Origin: Pantoea sp. AS-PWVM4
Lineage (GTDB): Bacteria > Pseudomonadota > Gammaproteobacteria > Enterobacterales > Enterobacteriaceae
DNA: 64,000 nucleotides
Assembly: GCF_000468095.1 (NCBI RefSeq)
Contig: NZ_ASZC01000020.1
Coordinates: 62,001 to 126,000 of the forward strand
Direction: 5' to 3'
The position numbers and the translations under genes were made by a program. Below the pieces are notes generated by a model. The model searched no databases. It was not told where the DNA came from and saw only the letters and a list, made by a program, of their open reading frames with translations. Below, in pieces: positions 16,880-25,846 of this stretch (positions are counted from its first letter, which is position 1; every line of letters starts with the position of its first letter).

Positions 16880-18979
16880 TTAAAAATCGTAACCGATGGT
16901 CGCTGTCACGGTGCGTTCCGCGCCGCGGTAGCAATAACCGGTGCCATAGCAGGCGGCGAGATATTTACGATCGGTCAGGTTATTACCACTGACCTGCAAC
17001 CATGCACCTTTCAGGCTGCTGTTCCACGCCGCCAAATCGGCACGTAATGACGCATCAAACAAGGTCACCGAAGGCAAACGCGTGGTGTTTTCGTTATCCG
17101 CCCACTGCTTACCAATGTAACGCACGCCAGCTCCGGCACTCAGACCGTAGTCGAACTGATAATGACCCCAGAATGACGCCATGCTGTTGGGGGTGACATA
17201 CGGGGTATGGCCGTCGTTGCCATCAACAGAATCTTTAAAGCGCAGATGATTCAGCGTATACCCGGCGATGGTGCTGAAGCGTGGCGTAATCTGGTTACGT
17301 GCTTCCAGCTCGATACCCTGTGAATGGACCTTGCCCGATGGCGTATAGGTGCCGGAAATCACATCACGGTTGGCAACATCATTCTGCGTCAGGTCGTACA
17401 CCGCAATCGAATACATATCGCGTGTGCCAACCGGCTGATACTTCAGGCCGGCCTCGTATTGTTCAGAGGTTGTCGGTTTTAGCTGGTTGCCGTAGGGGTC
17501 GGTCAGAGAAGCAGGGGTGATGGCCTGGCTCCAGCTGACATACGGGGAGAGTCCATTATCGAAGGCGTACAGCAGGGCGGCACGGCCACTAACGTGATCA
17601 TCCTGGCGGCGGCTGGTGCCATTTTCTGAAACGATGCGGTCATAGCGGCCAGACAGATCAAGGTGCCAGCGGTCCAGTTGCAGTTCATCCTGCAAATACA
17701 AACCGGTTTGATAGTAACGACGCGTCTCAGCTGTCCAGTCGTAGTCCGGCATGCTGCCCACTGCGACGCCGGTCCACGGATTGAGTGAGCTGGCGTAGCC
17801 GCTGGCACTGAGAATATCGTTCTTATAACGATGATATTCCGCCCCGAGAGTGACGCGGTGTTGTACCGCACCGGTGGTGAAATCCGCCTGCAACTGATTA
17901 TCGGTTGCCCAGGCTGACAGCGACGAACGCTCGCCAGAATAATAGCGCGTCAGCAGGTCCGGGTTAGTTGCATCCCAGCCAATCTGGTAGACCTGATCCA
18001 GATCGACATTCGAGTGGCTGTAGCTGCCGGTGGAGTGCACTGACCACACTTCATTGAAACGATGGGAAAAGTCGTAGCTGTAAATCTGCTGATGACGTTT
18101 GAACTGATCGAGCGCGCTATCGCCTTCATAAAAACTGTCGCTCAGTTTGCGGCCATTGTGGCTGTAGAGCGTGCCTTCGGCAGGCACCGACCCATGATAG
18201 CCGCCTGACGGATCTTTTTGCAGATAAGCGCGCAGGATCAGGCTGGTATCGTCATTGGGTTGCCACATCAGCTGCGGCGAAATGGCGTATTTCTCTTCGC
18301 GAGTATGGTCGTATTGCGTGTCGCTGTTGCGGGTAATGCCGGTCAGGCGAAATGCCCACTGATCGTTAATCGCGTTGGTGTAATCAAAGGCCGCGCTGTT
18401 GGTCGCGTTGGTACCGGTCGACAGGCGGAAATGTCCCTCTTCAGCGAATTGCGGTCGTTTACTCACCATATTCACCAGGCCGCCGGGCACCGTCTGGCCA
18501 TATAACGCCGACGAGGGGCCTTTAATAATATCAATGCGATCCAGGAACCAGGGATCCACTTGCAGGATATTAAAGCTGCCGCCATCGCTCATGACGCGCA
18601 GGCCATCAAGGAAGGTGTTATCGACATCACCACCGTGGAAGCCACGCAGCGAGATGGTGTCGTAACGGGTTGCTGCGCCGCCAAAGTTGGTAAACACGCC
18701 AGGGGTGTAATTCAGCGCCTGGTTAAGATCGGTCGCGCCCTGATCTTCCATCTGCTGGCGCGTCACCACCGAAATGGACTGCGGCGTGGTGATCAGCGGC
18801 TGGTCGGTTTTACTTGCGCCGCTACTGCGTGTCGCCAGATAGCCTTGCGTGGGGGAGGTGGCGCTCTCCTGCGGTTGTGCGGTGACCACCAGCGTATCTT
18901 CAGCAAAACTGATGCCGGGTAACGCCAGGGCCAGTGCGCACAGCACGCGGCAACGATTGAGGGTAAACAGGCAGGTCAT
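16880..18979 (-). CDS. TonB-dependent siderophore receptor
   Basis: 699 residues from ATG 18979 (AAGGA ribosome site); an in-frame start at 19060 would add 27 residues before the signal peptide. Signal cleavage is near GISFA-ED, followed directly by a TonB box (DTLVVTA). The plug domain (about 50-160) contains QSISVVTRQQMEDQGATDLNQAL and IDIIKGPSSALYGQTVPGGLVNMVSKRP. The barrel ends in ATIGYDF with a terminal Phe. It resembles ferric-hydroxamate receptors (FhuA, FhuE, FoxA group); the exact siderophore is not determinable. A Fur-like site lies upstream. It sits between ymgE and treA, which are close neighbours in E. coli. Confidence 0.92.
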   Translation of the reverse strand: MTCLFTLNRCRVLCALALALPGISFAEDTLVVTAQPQESATSPTQGYLATRSSGASKTDQPLITTPQSISVVTRQQMEDQGATDLNQALNYTPGVFTNFGGAATRYDTISLRGFHGGDVDNTFLDGLRVMSDGGSFNILQVDPWFLDRIDIIKGPSSALYGQTVPGGLVNMVSKRPQFAEEGHFRLSTGTNATNSAAFDYTNAINDQWAFRLTGITRNSDTQYDHTREEKYAISPQLMWQPNDDTSLILRAYLQKDPSGGYHGSVPAEGTLYSHNGRKLSDSFYEGDSALDQFKRHQQIYSYDFSHRFNEVWSVHSTGSYSHSNVDLDQVYQIGWDATNPDLLTRYYSGERSSLSAWATDNQLQADFTTGAVQHRVTLGAEYHRYKNDILSASGYASSLNPWTGVAVGSMPDYDWTAETRRYYQTGLYLQDELQLDRWHLDLSGRYDRIVSENGTSRRQDDHVSGRAALLYAFDNGLSPYVSWSQAITPASLTDPYGNQLKPTTSEQYEAGLKYQPVGTRDMYSIAVYDLTQNDVANRDVISGTYTPSGKVHSQGIELEARNQITPRFSTIAGYTLNHLRFKDSVDGNDGHTPYVTPNSMASFWGHYQFDYGLSAGAGVRYIGKQWADNENTTRLPSVTLFDASLRADLAAWNSSLKGAWLQVSGNNLTDRKYLAACYGTGYCYRGAERTVTATIGYDF

Positions 18980-19020
18980 CTTAGTTCCTTCGAAAGAAAT
19001 GAGATAATAGAAATCGTTAT

Positions 19021-19039
19021 AAGAGTGAGAATTATTATC
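19021..19039 (-). promoter_or_regulatory. candidate Fur box of the TonB receptor gene
   Basis: On the minus strand the sequence reads GATAATAATTCTCACTCTT, close to the left half and centre of the GATAATGATAATCATTATC consensus. It lies about 40 bp before the start codon. Repression by Fur-iron is expected for this receptor class. Confidence 0.6.
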
Positions 19040-19092
19040 TTTTCGATAAAGGCATTTCAAGATGTAACCGAGAGTTTGATTAACCGGGCATT

Positions 19093-19168
19093 GCGTAGCA
19101 GCGCGATTTATCGCGCGGTTTTTACCGACATCGAACGCGGAAATACGCGATAAATCGCGCCGCTACGA
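19093..19168. repeat. dispersed palindromic repeat, inverted pair (copies 2 and 3)
   Basis: GCGTAGCAGCGCGATTTATC at 19093 and its inverted partner ending GCGCCGCTACG at 19168 are about 30 bp apart and could fold into a long hairpin. It lies between the TonB receptor promoter region and the treA 3' end. Confidence 0.75.
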
Positions 19169-19169
19169 T

Positions 19170-19198
19170 GGATAAATAGCCGGATCGAATGATCCGGC
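19170..19198 (-). terminator. terminator of treA
   Basis: A perfect 8-bp stem GCCGGATC / GATCCGGC (19179-19186 with 19191-19198) with a 4-nt loop, followed on the minus strand by a T-rich stretch. Confidence 0.65.
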
Positions 19199-19211
19199 CA
19201 GGAGAGAAGGA

Positions 19212-20894
19212 TTACGGTTGTGTCGCGGTCAGCGTGGGCATATTCGGAATGTCGTGCGCGCTGTCGCAGGTTTTCTCTTTTGGACAATATTTGTCGAGCA
19301 GCATCAGGGTTACGCCGTTGGTCCAGCCAAAGCCATCCTGTAACGGATACTCACCCCCGCCGCCACCGCCGAGTTTCGCCCCTTCCACCACGTATTTCTC
19401 AACCAGCTTATGCTCCTTGTCATAGGTCATCTGCACGTTCTGCAAAAAGCGCTGACCAATCTGTTGGGCCAGTTGCGGCTGCTTATAATGTTCCAGTCCG
19501 GTCACCGCGACCCACTGCAACGGAGCCCAGCCGTTAGGGGCATCCCACTGCTGGCCGTTATTGATGGTGGTGGTCACCAGCCCGCCGGGTTTCAGCAACT
19601 GTTTTTCCACGGCAGTCGCGGTGCGGTCTGCCTGTTTATCGCTGGCGAGTTGCATATATAACGGGAACAACGCCGCCGCCGTGAGTTGTGGATGTACCTG
19701 TTTACTTTGCCAGTTGTAGTCGGCGTACCAGCCGTGCTGCTCATCCCACAGATAACGATTGATCGCCGCCTGGCGGGTTTCCGCTTTGCTGGCAAACTGC
19801 TGCGCCCGATCATTGTGATGCGCCAGCTTCTCGGCTTTAGATAACGTCTGTTCCAGATGGAACAGCAGGCTGTTGAGATCGACCGGGGCCAGTTGGCTGG
19901 TACGAATGGTCGCCAGATTGTGCGCATCGGTAAACCAGCGTGAGCTGAAGTCCCAACCGGATGCTGCGCCGGCGCGCAAATCGCGATACACCTGCGCCTT
20001 ATCACGCTGCGTTGCTTTCTTCGCGGTATTCACGTCATCCAGCCAGGATTCGGTACGCGGCACATCGCGATCGTCCCAGTAACGGTTGAGTAGAGTACCG
20101 TCGCTCAGTTTAATCACCCGCTTACTGGCCTGACCGGCAGCCAGCGTGTCACTGCCCGCCATCCAGTAGTCATACTCTTTCTGTAACTGCGGCAAATAGT
20201 GGGTGTAGACGCTGTCACCGTCGTGGGACGCCAGCAGGTCGATCATCAGGCTAAAAAACGGTGGTTGCGAGCGGCTCAGATAGTAGCTGCGGTTGCCATT
20301 GGGGATATGGCCGTAACGATCCAGTTCCGAGGCAAAGTTATCCACCATATCCTGCACCCGATCCCAGTGGCCGCTTTCCGCCAGGCCGAGCATGGTGAAG
20401 TAGCTATCCCAGTAATACACCTCACGGAAACGACCACCGGGCACCACATAGGGTTTGGGCAACGGCAGCAGAGAATCGTACTGGCTGGTCTGCGGTGTGG
20501 ATCGTGTCAGTACCGGCCACAGGCCATCTATGTGGGCACGCAGGCTCTGACCGGCGGGAGGCACGTATGTATCCTGCTCTTTGGGCAGCGTGAAATTGGC
20601 ATCAACGAAATGTTTCAGGTCGAAGTTGCGCTGGCTTTTCTGCATCTGCCAGTCGGCGAGAATCGATGAGGGGTTATATTTCGGCACCGCATCGGCAAAG
20701 GTTTTCTGGTCCGGATAAAATTTTGCCTGTTGCACGGCATTAAAAAGAGGGCCGAGACGGATATCGGGTGGCTGTGGCTGGTTGTTAAGCATACGGCCAT
20801 TATCTTCGGCATGAGCCACGGCACTTCCCATCAGCAGAGCGGTACTGAGCAACAGGCGCAGATGCCCTGATGTAAATACGACATTTTTTATCAT
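19212..20894 (-). CDS. treA: periplasmic trehalase TreA (GH37)
   Basis: 560 residues from ATG 20894 (GGAGAA ribosome site; a longer frame start at 20966 lacks a signal). The signal peptide ends near AVAHA-ED. Both trehalase signatures are present: [15 protein letters not shown] at about residues 152-166 and [13 protein letters not shown] near 470, plus a glycine stretch [19 protein letters not shown]. It splits trehalose to two glucose in the periplasm, often under osmotic stress. Its position downstream of ymgE/ycgR is close to the E. coli arrangement. Confidence 0.95.
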   Translation of the reverse strand: MIKNVVFTSGHLRLLLSTALLMGSAVAHAEDNGRMLNNQPQPPDIRLGPLFNAVQQAKFYPDQKTFADAVPKYNPSSILADWQMQKSQRNFDLKHFVDANFTLPKEQDTYVPPAGQSLRAHIDGLWPVLTRSTPQTSQYDSLLPLPKPYVVPGGRFREVYYWDSYFTMLGLAESGHWDRVQDMVDNFASELDRYGHIPNGNRSYYLSRSQPPFFSLMIDLLASHDGDSVYTHYLPQLQKEYDYWMAGSDTLAAGQASKRVIKLSDGTLLNRYWDDRDVPRTESWLDDVNTAKKATQRDKAQVYRDLRAGAASGWDFSSRWFTDAHNLATIRTSQLAPVDLNSLLFHLEQTLSKAEKLAHHNDRAQQFASKAETRQAAINRYLWDEQHGWYADYNWQSKQVHPQLTAAALFPLYMQLASDKQADRTATAVEKQLLKPGGLVTTTINNGQQWDAPNGWAPLQWVAVTGLEHYKQPQLAQQIGQRFLQNVQMTYDKEHKLVEKYVVEGAKLGGGGGGEYPLQDGFGWTNGVTLMLLDKYCPKEKTCDSAHDIPNMPTLTATQP

Positions 20895-21101
20895 CGGTTT
20901 TTCTCCTTGTCCGAAAAGGTGGTGCGCTAACGCATTGACCACCCAAACAACTTTAGTCGCTATCACCGGGCTTAGCCGCTTATGGCACAGGAAATGTGAA
21001 GCACCTGGAATTAATCACGGAAGAAATTGCATTCGCGCTAAGTTTTTTGCTTGCCCTGCGACGCTATTTCCCTGAGGCTGAAAGAAAAAAAGGAGAGCAG
21101 T

Positions 21102-22040
21102 ATGGAGATTATCTGGTATCACCCGTCGATGGACCCCGAGAGCTGGCTCAGTGGGTTACGTCAGCGCTTACCGCAGGCTAAGGTCCGTCGCTGGCAGCCA
21201 GACGATAATGCACCGGCGGATTATGCGGTGGTCCGTTCACCACCGGTGGAAATGCTGCGTGGACGTGCGTTAAAAGGCGTGTTTGCGATGGGCGCAGGCG
21301 TGGACGAAATTTTGCAGCAACTGCGTCAGCACCCGGAAATGCTGGCGGCAGAGGTGCCGCTGTTCCGGCTGGAAGATACCGGCATGGCACGACAGATGCA
21401 GGAATACGCGACCTGGTGCGTACTCGGCTGGTTCCGCCGCTTTGCCGATTATCAGCGCCAGCAACAACAGGCACACTGGCAGCAGCTCAAACCGTACACG
21501 CGTGAAAACTTCACCATTGGTATTCTCGGCGCTGGCGTGCTGGGCAGTAGCGTGGCGCAGAGCCTGCGTCAGTGGGGCTTCCCGGTACGTTGCTGGAGCC
21601 GTTCAGCGAAAACTCTCGACGGGGTGACCACGTTCCATGGCCGTGATCAGTTGCCCGCGTTTCTCGATGGCACTCAGGTGTTGATTGACCTGCTGCCAAC
21701 CACGCCTGAAACCACCAACCTGATTGATCGCCAGTTGCTTAGTGGTTTGCCACAAGGGGCGTATTTCCTCAACATCGCACGAGGTGCGCATGTGGTGGAA
21801 GACGATTTGCTGGCGGCACTCAACAGCGGCCAACTGGCGGCGGCAGCTCTGGACGTGTTCCAGACCGAGCCGCTACCGGCACACCATCCGCTCTGGTCAC
21901 ATCCGCATGTCACAATCACGCCCCATAATGCGGCCATTACCTTACCGCATGAGGCGATGGATTATATTGCCGGTGCCATACTTGAGCTGGAGCAGGGACA
22001 GCAGCCCACCGGACGAGTGGATCGTCAGCGCGGTTATTAA
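21102..22040 (+). CDS. ghrA: glyoxylate/hydroxypyruvate reductase A
   Basis: 312 residues from ATG 21102 (AGGAGAG). A D-2-hydroxyacid dehydrogenase that reduces glyoxylate and hydroxypyruvate with NADPH. The Rossmann motif is [19 protein letters not shown] near residue 140, and the catalytic Arg, Glu and His lie in [23 protein letters not shown] and [12 protein letters not shown]. It keeps the [15 protein letters not shown] motif typical of GhrA. It is followed by ycdX and ycdY in the E. coli order. Confidence 0.95.
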   Translation: MEIIWYHPSMDPESWLSGLRQRLPQAKVRRWQPDDNAPADYAVVRSPPVEMLRGRALKGVFAMGAGVDEILQQLRQHPEMLAAEVPLFRLEDTGMARQMQEYATWCVLGWFRRFADYQRQQQQAHWQQLKPYTRENFTIGILGAGVLGSSVAQSLRQWGFPVRCWSRSAKTLDGVTTFHGRDQLPAFLDGTQVLIDLLPTTPETTNLIDRQLLSGLPQGAYFLNIARGAHVVEDDLLAALNSGQLAAAALDVFQTEPLPAHHPLWSHPHVTITPHNAAITLPHEAMDYIAGAILELEQGQQPTGRVDRQRGY

Positions 22041-22087
22041 TTTACTTTGCTGCCTGCGCGTGGCAGGCGGTCTGTCAGGAGAATCCG

Positions 22088-22825
22088 ATGTATCCCGTTG
22101 ATTTACATATGCACACCGTGGCCAGCACCCATGCCTACAGCACCCTGCATGACTATGTCGTGCAGGCGAAACAAAGCGGCCTGAAGTTATTCGCGATTAC
22201 CGACCACGGCCCGGATATGGCCGATGCACCGCATTACTGGCACTTCGTAAATATGCGTATCTGGCCGCGCGTGATTGACGGTGTGGGCGTGCTGCGCGGT
22301 ATTGAAGCCAATATCAAAAACCAGCAGGGCGAGATTGATTGCAGTGGCCCGATGCTGGATGCGCTGGATCTGATCGTCGCCGGGTTCCATGAACCGGTGT
22401 ATGCCCCGCGCGACAAAGCCCATCATACCGAAGCGATGATCGCCACGATGGCGAGCGGCCTGGTGCATATCATCAGCCATCCGGGCAACCCGAAATTCCC
22501 GGTGGATATCCGCGCGATTGCGGAAGCGGCGGCGCATTATGATGTGGCGCTGGAGCTGAACAACTCATCCTTCACCCATTCTCGTCCGGGCAGTGAACCT
22601 AACTGCCGTGCTATCGCCGAAGCGGTACGCGATGCCGGTGGGCGTCTGGCATTTGGTTCCGACTCCCATACCGCCTTTACCCTCGGAAATTTCGAACATT
22701 GCCTGCGTATCGCGCGTGAAGTGGATTTTCCGGAAGATCGCGTGTTAAATGTCACGCCGCGCCGCCTGCTCGATTTTCTCGAGCAGCGTACCGGCAAGCA
22801 TATTGCCGAACTGGCGGATTTTTAA
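22088..22825 (+). CDS. ycdX: PHP-domain phosphatase YcdX
   Basis: 245 residues, complete. PHP metal ligands are seen in [12 protein letters not shown] (residues 2-13), ITDHGPDM near 37, [12 protein letters not shown] near 130 and [13 protein letters not shown] near 190. Family members are trinuclear zinc phosphatases; YcdX has been linked to swarming. The last 110 bp of the gene (22716-22825) recur perfectly at 23752-23861 on the far side of a toxin-antitoxin cassette that separates it from ycdY. Confidence 0.94.
   Translation: MYPVDLHMHTVASTHAYSTLHDYVVQAKQSGLKLFAITDHGPDMADAPHYWHFVNMRIWPRVIDGVGVLRGIEANIKNQQGEIDCSGPMLDALDLIVAGFHEPVYAPRDKAHHTEAMIATMASGLVHIISHPGNPKFPVDIRAIAEAAAHYDVALELNNSSFTHSRPGSEPNCRAIAEAVRDAGGRLAFGSDSHTAFTLGNFEHCLRIAREVDFPEDRVLNVTPRRLLDFLEQRTGKHIAELADF
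22716..22825 (+). repeat. 110-bp direct repeat, copy 1 (3' end of ycdX)
   Basis: Identical base for base to 23752-23861, including the ycdX stop codon. The bases just outside differ (C against T on the left, A against C on the right). Together the two copies bracket the toxin-antitoxin cassette. Confidence 0.97.
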
Positions 22826-22864
22826 ACTCTTTTGCCTTAGCGGATGTGATGGCAAGCAAGAACA

Positions 22865-22890
22865 GGCCACCCGGCAAAGGTGGCCTTTTT
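22865..22890 (+). terminator. intrinsic terminator after ycdX
   Basis: A perfect 7-bp stem GGCCACC / GGTGGCC, a 7-nt loop and five T. It lies inside the inserted segment, so it should cut ycdY off from the ghrA-ycdX transcript. Confidence 0.85.
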
Positions 22891-22892
22891 GG

Positions 22893-23258
22893 CTAAAGCA
22901 CTAACTGTTCCGGGCGGCAGCCGTACAGTTTTGCCAGCCGCTCTCGGGTTTTCTTCTGGGGTCTACTCTCTTTACGTTCCAACTGAGAAATCGCACTTTG
23001 CGTCGTGCCTAATTTTTCAGCCACATCATATTGTGAAAGGCCGCTATGAACACGCCATGCAGCCTGCAAACTGATGTCCTGATCCATCATGATGTTCACA
23101 ACATCGTTAGGGATGGTTTCATCATCCTCTTCGCCAGCGACGATGGGTATAGACTCCCATTCGCTTTCAGCGTCCGCGAGAAGTTTTTCGTATTCTGAAA
23201 CAGGCAGTACAACGAATTGTGGTTTTCCTGCTTCATCATAGATGTACTGTTTTGACAT
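22893..23258 (-). CDS. HTH-type antitoxin of type II toxin-antitoxin system
   Basis: 121 residues. The N-terminal part (MSKQYIYDEAGKPQFVVLPVSEYEKLL) looks like the small dimerisation strand of Phd/RelB-type antitoxins. The C-terminal half is an XRE helix-turn-helix: WRVHSGLSQYDVAEKLGTTQSAISQLERKESRPQKKTRERLAKLYG. It follows the toxin gene by 69 bp, the toxin-first order of HigBA-like modules. It should neutralise the toxin and repress the common promoter. Confidence 0.88.
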   Translation of the reverse strand: MSKQYIYDEAGKPQFVVLPVSEYEKLLADAESEWESIPIVAGEEDDETIPNDVVNIMMDQDISLQAAWRVHSGLSQYDVAEKLGTTQSAISQLERKESRPQKKTRERLAKLYGCRPEQLVL

Positions 23259-23327
23259 AGTTTATCCGGGTTGCCACACGTCGTAGTAAATGTCATGGAG
23301 CATAGCGGCGGGTTGCCCCGCCTTGTA

Positions 23328-23588
23328 TCAGTAGGTTCTGGTGGTTCTGCGTTTCACTTCCTGAATCGTTATCACTACCGGTTCACCATTAATCAATTCA
23401 AAGATTATCCTGTAATCCCCAACCCGCAATCTGTACTGGCTGTTGCGATCCTGCAACCGCTTGATATCAAGTGGCACCGCAGGGAAGGATACTAACTGAT
23501 TGGTCTTTTCTCTGATGGCTTTCTGGTAACGGCTATCGATTTTGGTGAGCTGCTTCAATGCATACTTCGACCAAATCACTTCAACCAT
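23328..23588 (-). CDS. RelE/ParE-superfamily toxin
   Basis: 86 residues with the RelE fold pattern: VIWSKYALKQLTKIDSRYQKAIREKT (two helices), then KRLQDRNSQYRLRVGDYRIIFELINGEPVVITIQEVKRRTTRTY with the basic residues used for ribosome-dependent mRNA cleavage (Arg in YRLRVGDYRI and KRR near the C-terminus). No truncation is seen. It is the first gene of the minus-strand pair. Confidence 0.9.
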   Translation of the reverse strand: MVEVIWSKYALKQLTKIDSRYQKAIREKTNQLVSFPAVPLDIKRLQDRNSQYRLRVGDYRIIFELINGEPVVITIQEVKRRTTRTY

Positions 23589-23613
23589 TATGCCCCCAAT
23601 TCCCTAAGAACAT

Positions 23614-23663
23614 ATCCCGACAGGGATGATTAGATAATAAGCTTTTTATCTTATCTTTGACAA
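23614..23663 (-). promoter_or_regulatory. promoter and inverted repeat of the toxin-antitoxin pair
   Basis: On the minus strand TTGTCA (23658-23663) and TATTAT (23634-23639) are 18 bp apart. Downstream lies ATCCC-GACA-GGGAT (23614-23627), a perfect inverted repeat between the -10 box and the toxin ATG and a candidate operator for autoregulation by the HTH antitoxin. Confidence 0.55.
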
Positions 23664-23751
23664 TTTTTTATATTGATATCTAATCACCAGGAAATGACTG
23701 ACTGCGGGACCGTTTGTTGGCTAAACTTGGTTGTTCCGGAACATGACAGGT

Positions 23752-23861
23752 GTGAAGTGGATTTTCCGGAAGATCGCGTGTTAAATGTCACGCCGCGCCG
23801 CCTGCTCGATTTTCTCGAGCAGCGTACCGGCAAGCATATTGCCGAACTGGCGGATTTTTAA
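23752..23861 (+). repeat. 110-bp direct repeat, copy 2 (orphan ycdX tail)
   Basis: A perfect copy of 22716-22825. It encodes the last 36 codons of ycdX in an open frame without the rest of the gene, 27 bp before ycdY. Confidence 0.97.
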
Positions 23862-23888
23862 CTTTTTTGCCTCAAGGAATTCTGTTGC

Positions 23889-24449
23889 ATGAATGAGTTT
23901 TCCATTCTCTGCCGTGTCATCGGCTCGTTGTTCAATCGTCAGCCGCAGGACCCGCTGCTGGTGCCCCTGTTCACCTTACTGCGTGAGGGGAAATTACAGG
24001 CGCAGTGGCCGCTGGAGCAGGATGAGCTGCTGACCCGGTTGCAGCAGAATAGCGACCCACAGGCGCTGGCCGCCGACTATAACGCGTTATTTGTCGGCAG
24101 CGACTGTAGCGTGCCGCCCTATGCCTCACAGTGGCCGAATGGTGCGACCGAAGCGGAGGTGCGCGCGTTTCTCAGCTCACGCGGCATGCCACTGAGCGAC
24201 GCGCCTGCCGATCATTTCGGCGTACTGCTGCTGGCGGCATCCTGGCTGGAAGATCAGTCGGCGGAAGATGAATCTGCCGCGCAAACGGCGTTGTTTGATG
24301 ACTACCTGCTGCCGTGGTGCGGCACCTTCCTTGGCAAGGTGGAGGCGCACGCCAGCACCGCGTTTTATCGCACCCTGGCGATGCTGAGCCGCGAAGCGAT
24401 TCAGGCGATGCGTGACGAGCTGGCGGAAGAAGCCGGCGACGCGGAATAA
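23889..24449 (+). CDS. ycdY: TorD/DmsD-family chaperone YcdY
   Basis: 186 residues, all-helical, matching YcdY from the first residues (MNEFSILCRVIGSLF) through the TorD-type motif PPYASQWPNGATEAEVRAFL and ADHFGVLLLAASWLEDQSAEDE. TorD-family proteins are redox-enzyme maturation chaperones. YcdY is thought to load zinc into YcdX. The inserted cassette has separated the two genes, so ycdY may lack its old promoter. Confidence 0.93.
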   Translation: MNEFSILCRVIGSLFNRQPQDPLLVPLFTLLREGKLQAQWPLEQDELLTRLQQNSDPQALAADYNALFVGSDCSVPPYASQWPNGATEAEVRAFLSSRGMPLSDAPADHFGVLLLAASWLEDQSAEDESAAQTALFDDYLLPWCGTFLGKVEAHASTAFYRTLAMLSREAIQAMRDELAEEAGDAE

Positions 24450-24450
24450 G

Positions 24451-25815
24451 TTACCAGCGAGCGGCGCTGCTGCCGAGCGGGACGCCCGGCGTAGCGCACA
24501 GCTGCGGCGTGCCGGGCAGGTATGACGCCGCACGCAGCCGCTCACCGATCCCCCAATGGGTGATTTCCAGCGTTGGCAGCACATCATCAGGCTGCGGCGT
24601 GATGCCGTTCTGCGTTCCGCTGGGGGCAAAGCCGTGTTGCTGCAACAGCAGAGCGGTGCGCGCCAGCGACAGACGTGCCTGCCAGCCCGTGCCATTCAGG
24701 CGGCGCTGACGTAATCCCTCCAGCACGGCGGCTGCCAGCATATAACCGGTGGCGTGATCCAGCGCCTGCACCGGCAAAGGTGTGGGTTTGGTGCTGCCGC
24801 TCCACTGCATCCCCTGATGTGCAATGCCGCAAGCCATCTGCACCAGACTGTCGAAACCGCGTCGGTTACGCCACGGGCCGCGCCAGCCCCAGGCATTCAG
24901 GCTGACATCCACCAGCCCCGGCGCGAGTTGCTGGCGAGCGGCGGCATCCAGTCCGAGATTTTCCAGCGCATCGGCGCGATAGCCGTGCACCAGTACATCA
25001 GCCTGACTGAGCAGCGTGCGCAACTGATCCAGTCCGACCACACTTTTCAAATCAAGCCGCGCACAGCGTTTGCCGCTGGTGATCTCCTCTTCCAGCGAGG
25101 GTTCCTGCCAGTCGGGAGGATCGATGCGCAGCACCTCGGCACCCAGGCTGGCGAGAAAACGTGTGGCGACCGGGCCAGCGATGATGCGCGTCAGATCCAG
25201 CACGCGGATGCCCCGTAACGGACGTGCTGCGCTGATCGGCCAGTCGGGAATCTCTCCGCTCGCGGTGGCTTGTTGCGCGAACAGCGGCTCCTGACCTACG
25301 GCAATACCCTGCGCATGCTGCTGCCACTGCTCGACGCTGCGCATCTGTGCGGCGCAACCGCCGGCATCCACCACCGCCTGTTCCAGGGCTGCTGCCGACC
25401 AGTTCAGCACTTCAGTTGCCAGTGCCGTGCGATCGCGATGCACACCAAGCACCTTCTCCATCGCCTGGCGGTGATGACTGGCGTTGGTATGCAGGCGGAT
25501 CCAACCATCACGCGCGGCGTAATCCCCGGCGAACGGATCCCACAATGCCGCCGGTGGGCGGTTAAGCGGTATAAAACTGTGCTGGAACCAGCGCGAGGCC
25601 AGACGCACATTGACACTCACCGGAGCCGAACGTCCCAGCAGATCGCTCACCGCCTGGGTCGCCAGTCCAATGCTGCTGGCCGCCAGTTCGCTGACGGCAT
25701 AGGCCGAAGGGAAGGTGTCGGCCTGAGAAAAGGTGAGGCGCGGCGGGGTATCAGCTGTGTCTCGTAATCCTTGCCACATGTGCTGCCAGAGTGCGGCAGC
25801 GAGTTGGTAATCCAT
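24451..25815 (-). CDS. CaiB/BaiF-type CoA-transferase family III protein
   Basis: 454 residues from ATG 25815 (GGAGG ribosome site). The family III signature LRGIRVLDLTRIIAGPVATRFLASLGAEVLRIDPPD, which normally opens the protein, lies here at residues 200-235. About 200 residues precede it, with a DPFAGDYAARDGWIRLHTNASHH segment that looks like a second, partial family III half. Later parts (GYRADALENLGLDAAARQQLAPGLVDVSLNAWG, LPVQALDHATGYMLAAAVLEGL) fit the same fold. It should move CoA between carboxylic acids; the substrate is unknown. It converges on ycdY, 1 bp apart. Confidence 0.82.
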   Translation of the reverse strand: MDYQLAAALWQHMWQGLRDTADTPPRLTFSQADTFPSAYAVSELAASSIGLATQAVSDLLGRSAPVSVNVRLASRWFQHSFIPLNRPPAALWDPFAGDYAARDGWIRLHTNASHHRQAMEKVLGVHRDRTALATEVLNWSAAALEQAVVDAGGCAAQMRSVEQWQQHAQGIAVGQEPLFAQQATASGEIPDWPISAARPLRGIRVLDLTRIIAGPVATRFLASLGAEVLRIDPPDWQEPSLEEEITSGKRCARLDLKSVVGLDQLRTLLSQADVLVHGYRADALENLGLDAAARQQLAPGLVDVSLNAWGWRGPWRNRRGFDSLVQMACGIAHQGMQWSGSTKPTPLPVQALDHATGYMLAAAVLEGLRQRRLNGTGWQARLSLARTALLLQQHGFAPSGTQNGITPQPDDVLPTLEITHWGIGERLRAASYLPGTPQLCATPGVPLGSSAARW

Positions 25816-25846
25816 GCGAAGCCTCCGGGTCAATCAGAGCGGGATC

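Larger units (their letters stand above)
22826..23751. other. inserted segment with toxin-antitoxin cassette
   Basis: 926 bp between the two 110-bp repeats. It holds a terminator, a HigBA-order toxin-antitoxin pair on the minus strand and its AT-rich promoter. In E. coli ycdX and ycdY are adjacent, and copy 2 lies 27 bp before ycdY, as the native junction would. The segment therefore looks like an insertion at the 3' end of ycdX that duplicated or brought along the gene's tail. No integrase or transposase is present. Confidence 0.7.

Noticed and set aside
22826-23751. Idea that the toxin-antitoxin segment is a full integrative element
   Set aside because: No integrase, transposase or replication gene fits in 926 bp. 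It is recorded only as an inserted cassette.
23673-23861. A 62-codon frame with a ycdX-like C-terminus
   Set aside because: It is the orphan 110-bp copy of the ycdX tail joined to unrelated AT-rich sequence. Start and ribosome site are poor, so it is not called as a gene.
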